The translations under genes and the position numbers were made by a program. Positions 10,501 to 17,244 of a stretch of DNA of 35,390 nucleotides are shown one piece after another. Position 1 is the stretch's first letter; every line of letters begins with the position of its first letter. The notes beneath the pieces are model-generated. The model did not search any database, was not told the DNA's origin, and saw only the letters and a program-made list of their open reading frames with translations. The stretch comes from Bacteroidia bacterium. GTDB taxonomy: Bacteria > Bacteroidota > Bacteroidia > Bacteroidales > Dysgonomonadaceae. The stretch lies in assembly GCA_030538215.1 (NCBI GenBank), contig JAUNUM010000023.1, forward strand, positions 1 to 35,390, in the 5' to 3' direction.

Positions 10501-10600
10501 CTTGCTCATCCACAACCGTACCTCGTACTTGTGTTTGAGCCACCACAATCCCTATTCCCATAAAGAATAAGGTCAAAAACATAATTAACTTTCTTTTCAT
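7520..10600 (-). CDS. SusC/RagA-family TonB-linked outer-membrane transporter
   Basis: The product has 1026 residues and is intact. It imports the ligand captured by SusD across the outer membrane, powered by TonB-ExbBD. The start at 10598-10600 gives a signal peptide (MKRKLIMFLTLFFMGIGIVV, cut near AQ at 21-22). A carboxypeptidase-D-like domain follows (about 23-95), then a TonB-box-like DEIVVVGYG (99-107), the plug (about 115-235, with PLYVINGVP, DIESFEILKDGAATAIYGS and VLITTKKG) and the 22-strand barrel (QKNISYRLLPTANIDIRPTN, YYVGGSIRRDGIS, NGNPMYYKKDG), ending LIGLNIGF with terminal Phe. There is no STN signalling domain, so it is not a sigma/anti-sigma-coupled transducer. The first roughly 105 residues and the leader are nearly the same as in the neighbouring broken susC, while the rest diverges. 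The gene is first in its operon. Confidence 0.97.
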   Translation of the reverse strand: MKRKLIMFLTLFFMGIGIVVAQTQVRGTVVDEQGEPAIGASILIKGTSQGTVTDANGNFNLAAPAGGTLVISYVGYITQEVQVSPNVKATLVPDAELLDEIVVVGYGTQRKKDVTSSISQIKGDDLSSKASPSFMQQMAGRASGVQVISPSGDVTQPPRVVIRGVSTISSSNTPLYVINGVPVTSGNVGYSYSNNNALADINPSDIESFEILKDGAATAIYGSRAANGVVLITTKKGKQGAAKISYDSWMGWSSAAKLYDLLNAEQFVAIANEKYTNKGDNPQAAMDTEGTNTNWYDYVFRTGFQHSHTVSISGASPQTQYFMSAGYTDQKGLSINNSYNRYTFYAKAEHKFLKDYLTAGFSLNASNQVNTGPVKGTNSISDNMYASSRMLPNVAVYNPDDPTGFNIEPSDRKSLAKGPNNRTIENTIPNIVWVLKNNVQKNISYRLLPTANIDIRPTNWLMFRSLVGADINLIDDSYVWKPESGDGFGYKGLISRSSIKRQRWNFQNILSANKSFGLHNLDATAVAEWTNYVYNRFTAGARDFAVPFFVDEMISDTYVTQSSGGSWTTNGLASYIFRANYNYNSIYYVGGSIRRDGISSLHQNNRWGTFYGGSAAIRISGLDFWKESSINDIISDFRIRGSFAEVGNDRLSRDFMYSDLFTGQKYGDQAGISYYQTGNPILRWEKQKILDFGFDAAFLHNRFNLVFAYWQKDNSDIVLDVPTPPSLGIPWNVIAQNYGNIRNSGIELELGGNIIQQNDLIWKTAFNFSTQQSKVVTLVNDIPYEHYILREGESLNALWGYQYAGVNMKNGNPMYYKKDGSIVQGNITDSKYYVYDPANPADISKAANLVQDDKVILGNSLPTWFGGFDNTVTYKDFDFNVFFRFSGGNKIANVTRRDMLDQGFTNSSTEILGRWQSESKPGNGNVPKLYYGKGGFINMTDQGSSRWVENGDFLKLQNVSVGYNLPKELCKLLWIERARIYVQGQNLATFTKYSGLDPEGYTVIPGVDWNGNPQQRTFLIGLNIGF

Positions 10601-10786
10601 AAACTCTACTTTTAAATTAAATAATTTGTTAATTTTTTATTGTTTTATATTATATATGAATTTTTGCCAACAAGCATGGCGAATAATATAGCTTCCTATG
10701 AATAGGAGTGCGAAGTAGTGTGTTAATAACAGGTGTGGGCGCATCTTTATAGCGATTAACATAAGTTTTTATTTGTAATCTTGCTG

Positions 10787-10794
10787 CAAATATA
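10787..10794 (-). promoter_or_regulatory. Bacteroidetes -7 box upstream of susC operon 2
   Basis: The minus strand reads TATATTTG (consensus TAnnTTTG) inside the same taatttatatttgca context as the box at 5749-5756. The leader to the ATG at 10600 would be about 180 bases. Such long AT-rich leaders are common for susC operons. A -33 element is not evident. Confidence 0.5.
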
Positions 10795-11052
10795 AATTAA
10801 TTTTCCATACCAGTGTTCGTTTTTTGTAATTATTTCGTTTTTTTCACAACATTCTTTCTGAAATAATAGTGTTTTAGTTACACTTTAGTAGCTGTGAAAG
10901 GGGGGTGATAAATGATGAATTCTGAATTATTGTTAAGTTTTTGGCTTGGGTGAATTATACTGTAGATTAAGAAGCTGTTTTGAAACTGTCAAAAGTCGGA
11001 CAAGTTTTTATCTATATCTTTTATGTTGTTTTTTGCCCTTTTCGTGTTTTTG

Positions 11053-11100
11053 TAGAGAAACGACTCCGTCATAAGGTCGGACACAGTGTCACGTCTCTAC
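11053..11100. repeat. Imperfect inverted repeat with GTAGAGA/TCTCTAC ends
   Basis: gtagaga at the left end is the exact complement of tctctac at the right end (a 7-bp terminal stem), and the flanking acgac/gtcac partly continue the pairing. The interior carries gactccgtcataaggtcgg, which is weakly palindromic. A related sequence with the same gtagagacg edge occurs at about 12453-12476, so this may be a dispersed REP-like element. Confidence 0.45.
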
Positions 11101-11325
11101 CTATTGCTCGCTATTTAATGCGAAAAGAAAGTCCAAATCCATCAAGAAATGACTAAAAAAATATCGCATAAAAAAGATCAGAGGAGTTTCTAAGTTTTAT
11201 AATATATGGCTGAGCGGTATAGGTGTTTTTCTGATTTTACATCATAAGAGTTAGTTAATATTTGCAAATATTCACTAAGGTGATTTCTTCATAAATATGG
11301 AGATTGTTATTTGTCCGGATGTTTC

Positions 11326-11360
11326 ATACAAAAAACAGGGATGACCGTTGGTCATCCCTG
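11326..11360 (-). terminator. Rho-independent terminator after the FKBP lipoprotein gene
   Basis: A perfect 10-bp stem (cagggatgac 11336-11345 with gtcatccctg 11351-11360) has a 5-base loop, and on the minus strand a TTTTTTGT tract follows. It sits about 30 bases past the stop at 11390 and ends the FKBP transcription unit. Confidence 0.9.
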
Positions 11361-11389
11361 AATAAAATATTTTGAATAAAAACGTTTTT

Positions 11390-12406
11390 TTAGTTTTCTA
11401 TTCCTAACAATTCCACATCAAAAATAAGTGTTGAGAAGGGTTTAATAGTTCCACGGTCTTGTGCGCCGTAAGCCAAATCGTAAGGAACGTATAGTTTCCA
11501 TTTCGAACCAACGGGCATTAGTTTGAGGGCTTCCGTCCAGCCTTTTATAACTTGAGTAACACCGAAAGTAGCGGGCTCTTTTCTGTCAACACTGCTGTCG
11601 AAAACAGTTCCGTTGATAAGAGTTCCGTGATAATGAACTTTTACTGTGTTAGCGTCAGTTGGGATTAGGCCGTTGCCTTTGCGAAGAATCTCGTATTGTA
11701 ATCCGCTGGGAAGAGTAACAACGCCTTCGCGTTGAGCATTATCGGCTAAGAATTTCTCGCCGGCAGCAATACTGTCTTTATATTGAACCTTTAATTCTTC
11801 TTCCTGTTTAGCTTGCGCTTGCGCTTGTGCTTCTTCTGCTTTGCGTTGGATTAGTCCATTGGCATCCATTTTCGAAATAGCAGTATCTTGATTTTTCAAT
11901 GCAGCTACAAGACCGGCCAGCATTTGGTTGTTATTGATTTTTTTAGTGGAATCTTGTCCAAATAGCATTGTGCTGAATTGTGGAAGCATTTGCTGGGAAA
12001 TCTGATGTCCGACGCTTAAGCCTTGAATATAAGCTGATTTTTCTTTTCCACCTTTTAGTGATTCTTGCAATCCTTTGATAAAGTCATTTAACTTTGGAGC
12101 ATTTACTTTGTTTAAAGAGTCGATTTTTGCCTTCATCTCTTTTTGCAATGCATCTTTTTGAGTAGAATCGGCTGCTGCAATACGCATTTGATAGTCATAC
12201 TCGATACCCGATGCACTTTGAATAATTCCGGATTGCTCTAAATATTGCATCAATCCTCCTTGATCGGCTAGGTTAACACCGTAAGCATAAGAAATACTGT
12301 CCACATCATTTTTTAATGATGCTGTGGGAGCGCCTCCACCACATGATGACAACATAATTGCAAATGCTGCCAGTGTGCCAAGTACAAAAAAGTTTTTTCT
12401 TTTCAT
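11390..12406 (-). CDS. FKBP-type peptidyl-prolyl cis-trans isomerase, lipoprotein (FkpA/Mip-like)
   Basis: The product has 338 residues and catalyses proline cis-trans isomerisation, assisting protein folding outside the cytoplasm. The signal peptide ends in lipobox LSSC with lipidated Cys22, followed by a Gly-rich linker (GGG) and no Asp at +2, so outer-membrane anchoring is likely. Residues of about 30-190 form the FKBP_N helical dimerisation domain, with ISYAYGVNLADQ and later SAYIQGLSVGHQIS. An Ala/Gln/Glu-rich linker follows (KAEEAQAQAQAKQEEE). The FKBP catalytic fold occupies roughly 235-338, with VKVHYHGTLINGTVFDSS, VIKGWTEALKLMPVGSKW, LAYGAQDRG and FDVELLGI. The N-terminal domain is longer than in classic Mip proteins. 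It shares the catalytic domain closely with the next gene upstream on the same strand, and the pair probably arose by duplication. Confidence 0.95.
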   Translation of the reverse strand: MKRKNFFVLGTLAAFAIMLSSCGGGAPTASLKNDVDSISYAYGVNLADQGGLMQYLEQSGIIQSASGIEYDYQMRIAAADSTQKDALQKEMKAKIDSLNKVNAPKLNDFIKGLQESLKGGKEKSAYIQGLSVGHQISQQMLPQFSTMLFGQDSTKKINNNQMLAGLVAALKNQDTAISKMDANGLIQRKAEEAQAQAQAKQEEELKVQYKDSIAAGEKFLADNAQREGVVTLPSGLQYEILRKGNGLIPTDANTVKVHYHGTLINGTVFDSSVDRKEPATFGVTQVIKGWTEALKLMPVGSKWKLYVPYDLAYGAQDRGTIKPFSTLIFDVELLGIEN

Positions 12407-12452
12407 TTTCTTCTTTTTTATTTAAATTGTTCAGTTGTTATGTTATCATTGA

Positions 12453-12476
12453 AACGCAAGCATTGCGTCTCTACAG
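12453..12476. repeat. Palindromic element with GTAGAGACGCAA edge
   Basis: On the minus strand the sequence starts gtagagacgcaatgcttgcg. The inner acgcaa / ttgcgt halves pair around gca, while the outer gtagag arm has lost its partner (gtttca instead of gtctctac). It lies between the two FKBP genes and shares its edge with the element at 11053-11100. Confidence 0.5.
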
Positions 12477-12484
12477 TTATTGTT

Positions 12485-13069
12485 TTATTCTATACCGAGT
12501 AATTCTACATCAAAAATTAAAGTTGAGTTGGGCTCAATTGAACTTCCGGCTCCCTGACTTCCGTACGCCAATTCCGACGGAATATATAATTGCCATTTTG
12601 AGCCAACGGGCATTAATTGCAATGCTTCTACCCAGCCCTTTATTACTTGGTTTACACCAAAAACGGCAGGTTGTCCTCTTTCTACAGAACTGTCAAAAAC
12701 CTTGCCGTTTATTAGTGTTCCGTGATAGTGGCATCTTACTTTGTTGGTTGCTTTAGGTTTTGCCCCCGTTCCTTCTTTCAGAATTTTATACTGTAATCCG
12801 CTGGAAAGCGTTACCACTCCATTTTTCTTTTTGTTTTCCTCAAGGAATTCGTGTCCTGCTTTCAGGTTTTCGTCTAACATTTCATTTTGTCGTTTGCTCA
12901 AATATTCCTGAATATACTGATTAGCTTCTTGCGGACTCATTTCTGCAGCGCCGTTGTTAATCACTTCAACAAATGCTTTCACAAACGAATCTACATCAAT
13001 TTTATTTAATCCCGAATTAACCAAGCTCGAAGCCATGCTCATTCCTAACGCGTAACTTAATTTATCCAT
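12485..13069 (-). CDS. FKBP-type peptidyl-prolyl cis-trans isomerase, cytoplasmic (FklB/FKBP22-like)
   Basis: The product has 194 residues and is a folding catalyst for prolyl bonds. No signal peptide is present, so it acts in the cytoplasm. Its layout matches E. coli FklB (FKBP22): an N-terminal helical dimerisation domain (MDKLSYALGMSMASSLVNSG to about residue 85), then one FKBP domain (about 90-194) with VRCHYHGTLINGKVFDSS, VIKGWVEALQLMPVGSKW, LAYGSQGAGSSIEPNSTL and the terminal FDVELLGIE. It is first in the two-gene unit, separated from the lipoprotein paralogue by 78 bases that contain a palindromic repeat. A TAnnTTTG box lies about 30 bases before the start. I left the symbol blank because orthology to fklB is by architecture only. 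Confidence 0.95.
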   Translation of the reverse strand: MDKLSYALGMSMASSLVNSGLNKIDVDSFVKAFVEVINNGAAEMSPQEANQYIQEYLSKRQNEMLDENLKAGHEFLEENKKKNGVVTLSSGLQYKILKEGTGAKPKATNKVRCHYHGTLINGKVFDSSVERGQPAVFGVNQVIKGWVEALQLMPVGSKWQLYIPSELAYGSQGAGSSIEPNSTLIFDVELLGIE

Positions 13070-13098
13070 TTAACTTTTACCTTTTTTGATTTAGGGCA

Positions 13099-13106
13099 CA
13101 AAAATA
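13099..13106 (-). promoter_or_regulatory. -7 box for the FKBP gene pair
   Basis: The minus strand reads TATTTTTG, matching TAnnTTTG, 30 bases upstream of the ATG at 13069. It is divergent from the box for the sirtuin gene 43 bases away, so the 130-base gap serves as a divergent promoter region. Confidence 0.45.
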
Positions 13107-13148
13107 CGATTTTAATATGAAATAATTTTAATTTTGAGGATAAAAAAC

Positions 13149-13156
13149 TATATTTG
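13149..13156 (+). promoter_or_regulatory. -7 box for the sirtuin gene
   Basis: The plus strand reads TATATTTG (TAnnTTTG consensus) with the sirtuin ATG at 13200. The predicted leader is about 37 bases. No clear -33 element at the expected spacing. Confidence 0.5.
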
Positions 13157-13199
13157 CGAAGATTAGTCGTTAGTTTACAGTTATCAATTTATAGAAAAA

Positions 13200-13901
13200 A
13201 TGAAAAAAATAGTTGTACTTACGGGAGCGGGAATGAGTGCCGAAAGCGGAATTTCTACTTTTAGAGATTCGGGTGGACTGTGGGATAAATATCGGGTAGA
13301 AGATGTTGCCACGCCTGAAGCATTTTACAAAAATCCAGCATTGGTTTTGGAGTTTTATAATATTCGCCGTCGTGAGTTGGTAAAGGTGAAACCCAATGAA
13401 GGGCACATTGGAATTGCAGAAATGGAAAAAGATTTTGACGTGCATATCATCACGCAAAATATCGATAACTTGCATGAGCAGGCGGGGAGCGCCAATGTAT
13501 TGCATTTGCACGGCGAGTTGATGAAAGTGCGTTCAACTGCCGATGAATCGCTGATTTATGAATTAACGGCAGATAAACCGGATATAAATATAGGCGATAA
13601 ATGTGAAAGAGGTCATCAGCTTCGTCCGCATATCGTGTGGTTTGGCGAAGCTGTTCCCATGATATCCGAAGCGGCAAAAATTGCGGAACAAGCTGATATC
13701 TTTGTAATCATTGGCACTTCTATGAATGTTTATCCGGCAGCAGGATTACTAGATTATGTAAAAAAACACATTCCCGTTTATCTTATCGATCCCCAAGATG
13801 TAAGAACCAGCCGATACGATGTGCATCATATTAAAAAAGGTGCATCGGAAGGAGTGAAAGAGTTGAGGAAGCGACTTGGAGATTTGGTGAAAGGGAGATA
13901 G
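13200..13901 (+). CDS. cobB: NAD-dependent protein deacylase, class III sirtuin (CobB/SIRT5-like)
   Basis: The product has 233 residues. It removes acyl groups from lysines, consuming NAD+ and yielding nicotinamide and O-acyl-ADP-ribose. The Rossmann NAD site GAGMSAESGISTFR (9-22), TQNID (85-89) and catalytic His104 in HLHGEL are all present, as is WFGE (147-150) and the late GTSMNVYPAAGL. Tyr53 and Arg56 in FYNIRR match the Tyr-x-x-Arg pair that lets class III sirtuins bind succinyl or malonyl lysine, so desuccinylase activity is likely. The small domain normally holds four zinc Cys, but the protein has only one Cys (135, in DKCERGHQLRPH), with Ser112 where the first would be, so it probably folds without zinc. 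It is transcribed alone, divergent from the FKBP genes. Confidence 0.93.
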   Translation: MKKIVVLTGAGMSAESGISTFRDSGGLWDKYRVEDVATPEAFYKNPALVLEFYNIRRRELVKVKPNEGHIGIAEMEKDFDVHIITQNIDNLHEQAGSANVLHLHGELMKVRSTADESLIYELTADKPDINIGDKCERGHQLRPHIVWFGEAVPMISEAAKIAEQADIFVIIGTSMNVYPAAGLLDYVKKHIPVYLIDPQDVRTSRYDVHHIKKGASEGVKELRKRLGDLVKGR

Positions 13902-13936
13902 GGCGAAAAAAGAGTGCACAAATCCCAAATCTCAAA

Positions 13937-13965
13937 TTGTAAATCGTAAATAATTATTATCTTTG
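13937..13965 (+). promoter_or_regulatory. Possible upstream promoter for mutS
   Basis: TATCTTTG at 13958-13965 fits the TAnnTTTG -7 consensus. A TTG at 13937-13939 lies 18 bases before it, close to the -33 spacing. The leader to mutS would be about 200 bases and would include the inverted repeat at 14055-14124. A nearer box is also present. Confidence 0.35.
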
Positions 13966-14054
13966 TTATCCTTTTTCCAAAGAAAAAATCATTACACATC
14001 AGAATATATAAGTCACACAGTGTAATATGGTCGGGATTGAGAAAGATTAATTAA

Positions 14055-14124
14055 GATTGAAAAAGTTTGATGGACAACTGCTTTTACTCAATCTCGTTCA
14101 ATCTGCCATCAATCTCATTCAATC
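14055..14124. repeat. Imperfect 19-bp inverted repeat between sirtuin gene and mutS
   Basis: Left arm 14055-14073 (gattgaaaaagtttgatgg) and right arm 14106-14124 (ccatcaatctcattcaatc) are complementary at 16 of 19 positions. Further degenerate copies of the same caatc-type word flank it (gattgag at about 14034-14040, ctcaatctcgttcaatc at about 14088-14104). The loop is 32 bases, with no T-run after the arms that would make a clean terminator. Confidence 0.55.
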
Positions 14125-14134
14125 AATTACACAG

Positions 14135-14142
14135 TAAATTTG
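14135..14142 (+). promoter_or_regulatory. -7 box close to mutS
   Basis: TAAATTTG fits TAnnTTTG and lies 29 bases before the GTG start of mutS, giving a leader of about 23 bases. The preferred promoter between this and the box at 13958 cannot be decided from sequence. Confidence 0.4.
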
Positions 14143-14171
14143 TTATTGGATAATTTAATTTATACAGATAA

Positions 14172-16787
14172 GTGAGCAAGCAGATAGCAGAAACGCCTAT
14201 GATGAAGCAATTCATCGAGATTAAAGGACAACACCCCGATGCCATTTTGCTCTTCAGGGTAGGCGATTTTTATGAAACTTTTTCCGATGATGCCGTTACT
14301 GCATCAGAGATTTTGGGAATCACGCTAACGCGTCGTGCCAATGGTGCTGCACAATTCGTGGAGTTGGCCGGATTTCCACACCACGCCTTAGATACGTACC
14401 TTCCCAAATTAGTGCGTGCCGGAAAGCGTGTTGCCATTTGCGATCAGTTGGAAGATCCTAAACTCACTAAAAAACTTGTAAAGCGCGGTATTACCGAATT
14501 GGTTACGCCCGGAGTTTCCATTGATGATAATGTGTTGAACCACAAGGAAAATAATTTTTTGAGTGCTATTTACTCAATAAATGGAAAACTGTTTGGTATC
14601 TCTTTTCTTGATATTTCTACCGGTGAATTTCTTACTGCCGAAGGCACAAAAGACGATATTGATAAGCTCCTGTCCAGTTTTGCACCCAAAGAAATACTTG
14701 TTGAGCGTGGTAGTAAGCGCAAGTTCGAGGAGCATTTTGGTTCGGGTTATTTCCTATTCGAACTCGACGACTGGATATTTACCGATGATGCCGCTCGCGA
14801 TCGCTTGTTGAAACACTTCAACACCAAAAACCTGAAAGGATTCGGCGTACAAAATTTAGCGCTTGGAATTATCGCCTCCGGCACGATAATGCATTATTTA
14901 GATATCACTCAGCATTCACAACTCGGACACATTGTTTCGCTAACTCAAATTGAAGAAAGTCGATATGTTCGTTTGGACAAATTTACGGTTCGCAGCTTAG
15001 AGTTGATCTCCACGATGAATGAAGGCGGAAAAAGTTTACTTGATATTCTCGATAAGACGGTTTCCCCCATGGGCTCACGCATGTTGCGCCGTTGGATTGT
15101 GTTTCCGCTCAAAGAAGCAAAGCCAATTGAAAATCGCTTAGATGTGGTGGAAAACTTTTTTCGTGAAACGGAATTAAAACAACTGCTTGAAGAGAAACTT
15201 TCGCTCATAGGTGATTTAGAGCGTATTATATCTAAAGCTGCCGTGGGCAGGATCTCGCCGCGCGAAGTAGTACAATTAAAAGTTGCACTAACTGCGATAG
15301 AACCCATTCGCGAAGCATTTTTATCGTCTGATAACATCAGTTTAAAAGAGATGGGCGAACAATTAAATCCGTGCCCCGTTATCCGAGACCGCATTGAGCG
15401 GGAGGTTTTTCCCGATCCACCTGCGTTGCTAACCAAGGGTGGCGTGATAAAAAAAGGAGTGCATCCGCAATTAGATGAACTTCGTGATATTGCCTACTCA
15501 GGTAAAGATTATCTCTTGCAATTGCAACAACGGAAAAGCGCCGAAACCGGAATTCCGTCACTGAAAATAGCATTCAACAATGTTTTCGGATATTATATTG
15601 AAGTGCGCAACACACATAAAGATAAAGTTCCCGAAACGTGGATACGCAAGCAAACGCTGGTGAGCGCCGAACGATACATCACCGAGGAGTTGAAGGAGTA
15701 CGAAGAAAAAATATTAGGCGCCGAAGAAAAAATTTTATCTCTTGAAGCACAACTTTACAACTCTCTTGTGCAGAGCTTAATAGAATATATTCCTACTATT
15801 CAAATCAATGCAAATGTCATTGCCCGTGCCGATTGTTTATTGTCTTTTGCGAAAGCAGCGCAGGAAAATAAATATATTCGTCCCGAAATAAACGAATCCG
15901 ATGCCATTGATATCAAAAACGGTCGCCATCCCGTTATCGAAAAACAACTTCCGCCCGATGAGCCGTATATTGCCAATGATGTTTATCTCGACTGCGATTC
16001 GCAGCAAATTATCATCATCACCGGACCCAATATGGCCGGTAAATCGGCTTTGTTACGCCAAACGGCGTTGATAACGATTATGGCACAAATCGGAAGTTTT
16101 GTTCCTGCCGAATCGGCAAAAATTGGATTAGTAGATAAAGTTTTTACCCGTGTTGGCGCATCCGATAATATTTCATTGGGCGAGTCTACGTTTATGGTGG
16201 AAATGAACGAGGCTGCCAACATTATCAACAATATTTCGGAACGAAGTTTAGTGCTTTTCGATGAATTGGGCCGTGGAACAAGCACATACGACGGAATATC
16301 CATCGCATGGTCAATTGTGGAATACATTCACGAACATCCAAAAGCGAGAGCAAAAACACTGTTCGCCACGCATTATCACGAGTTGAACGAAATGGAAAAA
16401 TCGTTTAAGCGAATCAAGAATTATAACGTTGCGGTTAAGGAAATTGACAATAAAGTTATTTTTCTGCGAAAGCTTTTGCCCGGTGGTAGTGAACACAGTT
16501 TTGGTATTCACGTTGCCAAAATGGCAGGAATGCCGCAAAGCATCACCAAACGATCGGAAGCTATTCTTGAGCAAATGGAAACTTCCAACCGTAAGCAAGG
16601 AATTAATAAACCCATAAAAGATATTGTAGAAAAGCGTGAAGGCTATCAACTGAATTTTTTCCAATTGGATGATCCTGTTTTAAGCCAAGTTCGCGATGAA
16701 ATTATCAATCTCGACGTCAATAATCTGACACCTATTCAAGCATTGAATAAATTGAGTGAAATTAAGAAAATTGTGAAAGGAAAGTGA
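14172..16787 (+). CDS. mutS: DNA mismatch repair protein MutS
   Basis: The product has 871 residues, the normal MutS1 length. It recognises mispaired or looped bases and, with MutL, starts mismatch repair. The start is GTG at 14172: an in-frame TAA sits directly before it, and it gives the expected short lead-in before TPMMKQF. The mismatch-wedge motif is GDFYE (31-35), with Phe33 and Glu35. Domains follow in standard order: connector, lever ([29 protein letters not shown]), clamp, and the ATPase with Walker A GPNMAGKS (618-625), the MutS signature TFMVEMNE, Walker [13 protein letters not shown] and the FATHYHEL switch. The C-terminal helix-turn-helix dimerisation tail ends IKKIVKGK. The stop TGA is also the first three bases of a repeat bordering the next gene. 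All key residues are intact, so no mutator defect is predicted. Confidence 0.98.
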   Translation: MSKQIAETPMMKQFIEIKGQHPDAILLFRVGDFYETFSDDAVTASEILGITLTRRANGAAQFVELAGFPHHALDTYLPKLVRAGKRVAICDQLEDPKLTKKLVKRGITELVTPGVSIDDNVLNHKENNFLSAIYSINGKLFGISFLDISTGEFLTAEGTKDDIDKLLSSFAPKEILVERGSKRKFEEHFGSGYFLFELDDWIFTDDAARDRLLKHFNTKNLKGFGVQNLALGIIASGTIMHYLDITQHSQLGHIVSLTQIEESRYVRLDKFTVRSLELISTMNEGGKSLLDILDKTVSPMGSRMLRRWIVFPLKEAKPIENRLDVVENFFRETELKQLLEEKLSLIGDLERIISKAAVGRISPREVVQLKVALTAIEPIREAFLSSDNISLKEMGEQLNPCPVIRDRIEREVFPDPPALLTKGGVIKKGVHPQLDELRDIAYSGKDYLLQLQQRKSAETGIPSLKIAFNNVFGYYIEVRNTHKDKVPETWIRKQTLVSAERYITEELKEYEEKILGAEEKILSLEAQLYNSLVQSLIEYIPTIQINANVIARADCLLSFAKAAQENKYIRPEINESDAIDIKNGRHPVIEKQLPPDEPYIANDVYLDCDSQQIIIITGPNMAGKSALLRQTALITIMAQIGSFVPAESAKIGLVDKVFTRVGASDNISLGESTFMVEMNEAANIINNISERSLVLFDELGRGTSTYDGISIAWSIVEYIHEHPKARAKTLFATHYHELNEMEKSFKRIKNYNVAVKEIDNKVIFLRKLLPGGSEHSFGIHVAKMAGMPQSITKRSEAILEQMETSNRKQGINKPIKDIVEKREGYQLNFFQLDDPVLSQVRDEIINLDVNNLTPIQALNKLSEIKKIVKGK

Positions 16788-16799
16788 GGTATGAGGTAT
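16785..16799 (+). repeat. Left inverted repeat bounding the four-helix-bundle gene
   Basis: tgaggtatgaggtat is two copies of the heptamer tgaggta plus one base. It begins on the mutS stop codon. The reverse complement of 17213-17227 (tgagttatgaggtat) matches it at 14 of 15 positions. Confidence 0.7.
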
Positions 16800-16830
16800 T
16801 ACGGACAGTTTTTTACTAAAAAAATAGATT

Positions 16831-17202
16831 ATGGCTTTTAGAAAATTAGAAATATTCAAATCAGCGTATGAATTATTTATAAAAACTCATAGAGAGTCTT
16901 TTAAATTACCCAAGCATGAGATGTATGAGTTAGGTTCACAAATAAGACGATCTTCTGAATCGGTAGTTGCCAATATTGTAGAAGGGTATGGAAGAAGTAG
17001 ATACAAGCAGGAATATATCCGATTTCTTGTCTTTTCTCACTCCAGTAATGGAGAAACGTTGTTGCATCTTCAAGAGATAATTGAACTTTACCCAGAAATA
17101 AGCATACCATTCAAAGACTTACACGAACAATACGATATTTTGGGCGCCAGAATTAACAAATATATTCAATACGTTGAATTGAAATGGAATGACTTTGATT
17201 AG
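16831..17202 (+). CDS. Four-helix-bundle protein (23S rRNA intervening-sequence protein family)
   Basis: The product has 123 residues. It belongs to the small all-helical family first found as ORFs inside 23S rRNA intervening sequences (S23/IVP), which is structurally related to the Avd proteins of diversity-generating retroelements. Family marks seen are FRKLEIFKSAYEL at the N-terminus, QIRRSSESVVANIVEGYGR (37-55), a YKQEYIRFL helix and a Leu/Glu-rich third helix. Basic residues cluster on helices 1-2, consistent with nucleic-acid binding, but the molecular role of stand-alone members is not established. Here no rRNA gene or retroelement is near. The gene lies between mutS and thymidine kinase inside a 15-base inverted repeat pair, and no -7 box is seen in the 43 bases before it, so it probably reads from the mutS transcript. 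Confidence 0.9.
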   Translation: MAFRKLEIFKSAYELFIKTHRESFKLPKHEMYELGSQIRRSSESVVANIVEGYGRSRYKQEYIRFLVFSHSSNGETLLHLQEIIELYPEISIPFKDLHEQYDILGARINKYIQYVELKWNDFD

Positions 17203-17212
17203 TTCTTATCCC

Positions 17213-17227
17213 ATACCTCATAACTCA
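17213..17227 (-). repeat. Right inverted repeat bounding the four-helix-bundle gene
   Basis: atacctcataactca is the inverted partner of 16785-16799, with one mismatch. It ends 17 bases before the thymidine kinase ATG, so with its partner it encloses only the four-helix-bundle gene (a 443-base unit). Confidence 0.7.
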
Positions 17228-17244
17228 AACCACACACCACATAC

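Larger units (their letters stand above)
10601..11325. other. Long intergenic region with susC leader and no visible gene
   Basis: About 725 bases without a supportable coding frame. The right-hand end of this block, nearest the FKBP genes, is AT-rich. It contains the susC -7 box (10787-10794) and a leader of about 190 bases with a small hairpin (tcctat / atagga near 10692-10705). It also holds an imperfect inverted repeat bounded by gtagaga and tctctac (about 11053-11100). I see no tRNA, riboswitch or conserved RNA signature in the remainder. Confidence 0.6.

Noticed and set aside
12455-12469. Hairpin acgcaa/ttgcgt considered as a terminator between the two FKBP genes
   Set aside because: No T-run follows on the minus strand, and its edge matches the dispersed GTAGAGACG element, so it is classed as a repeat.
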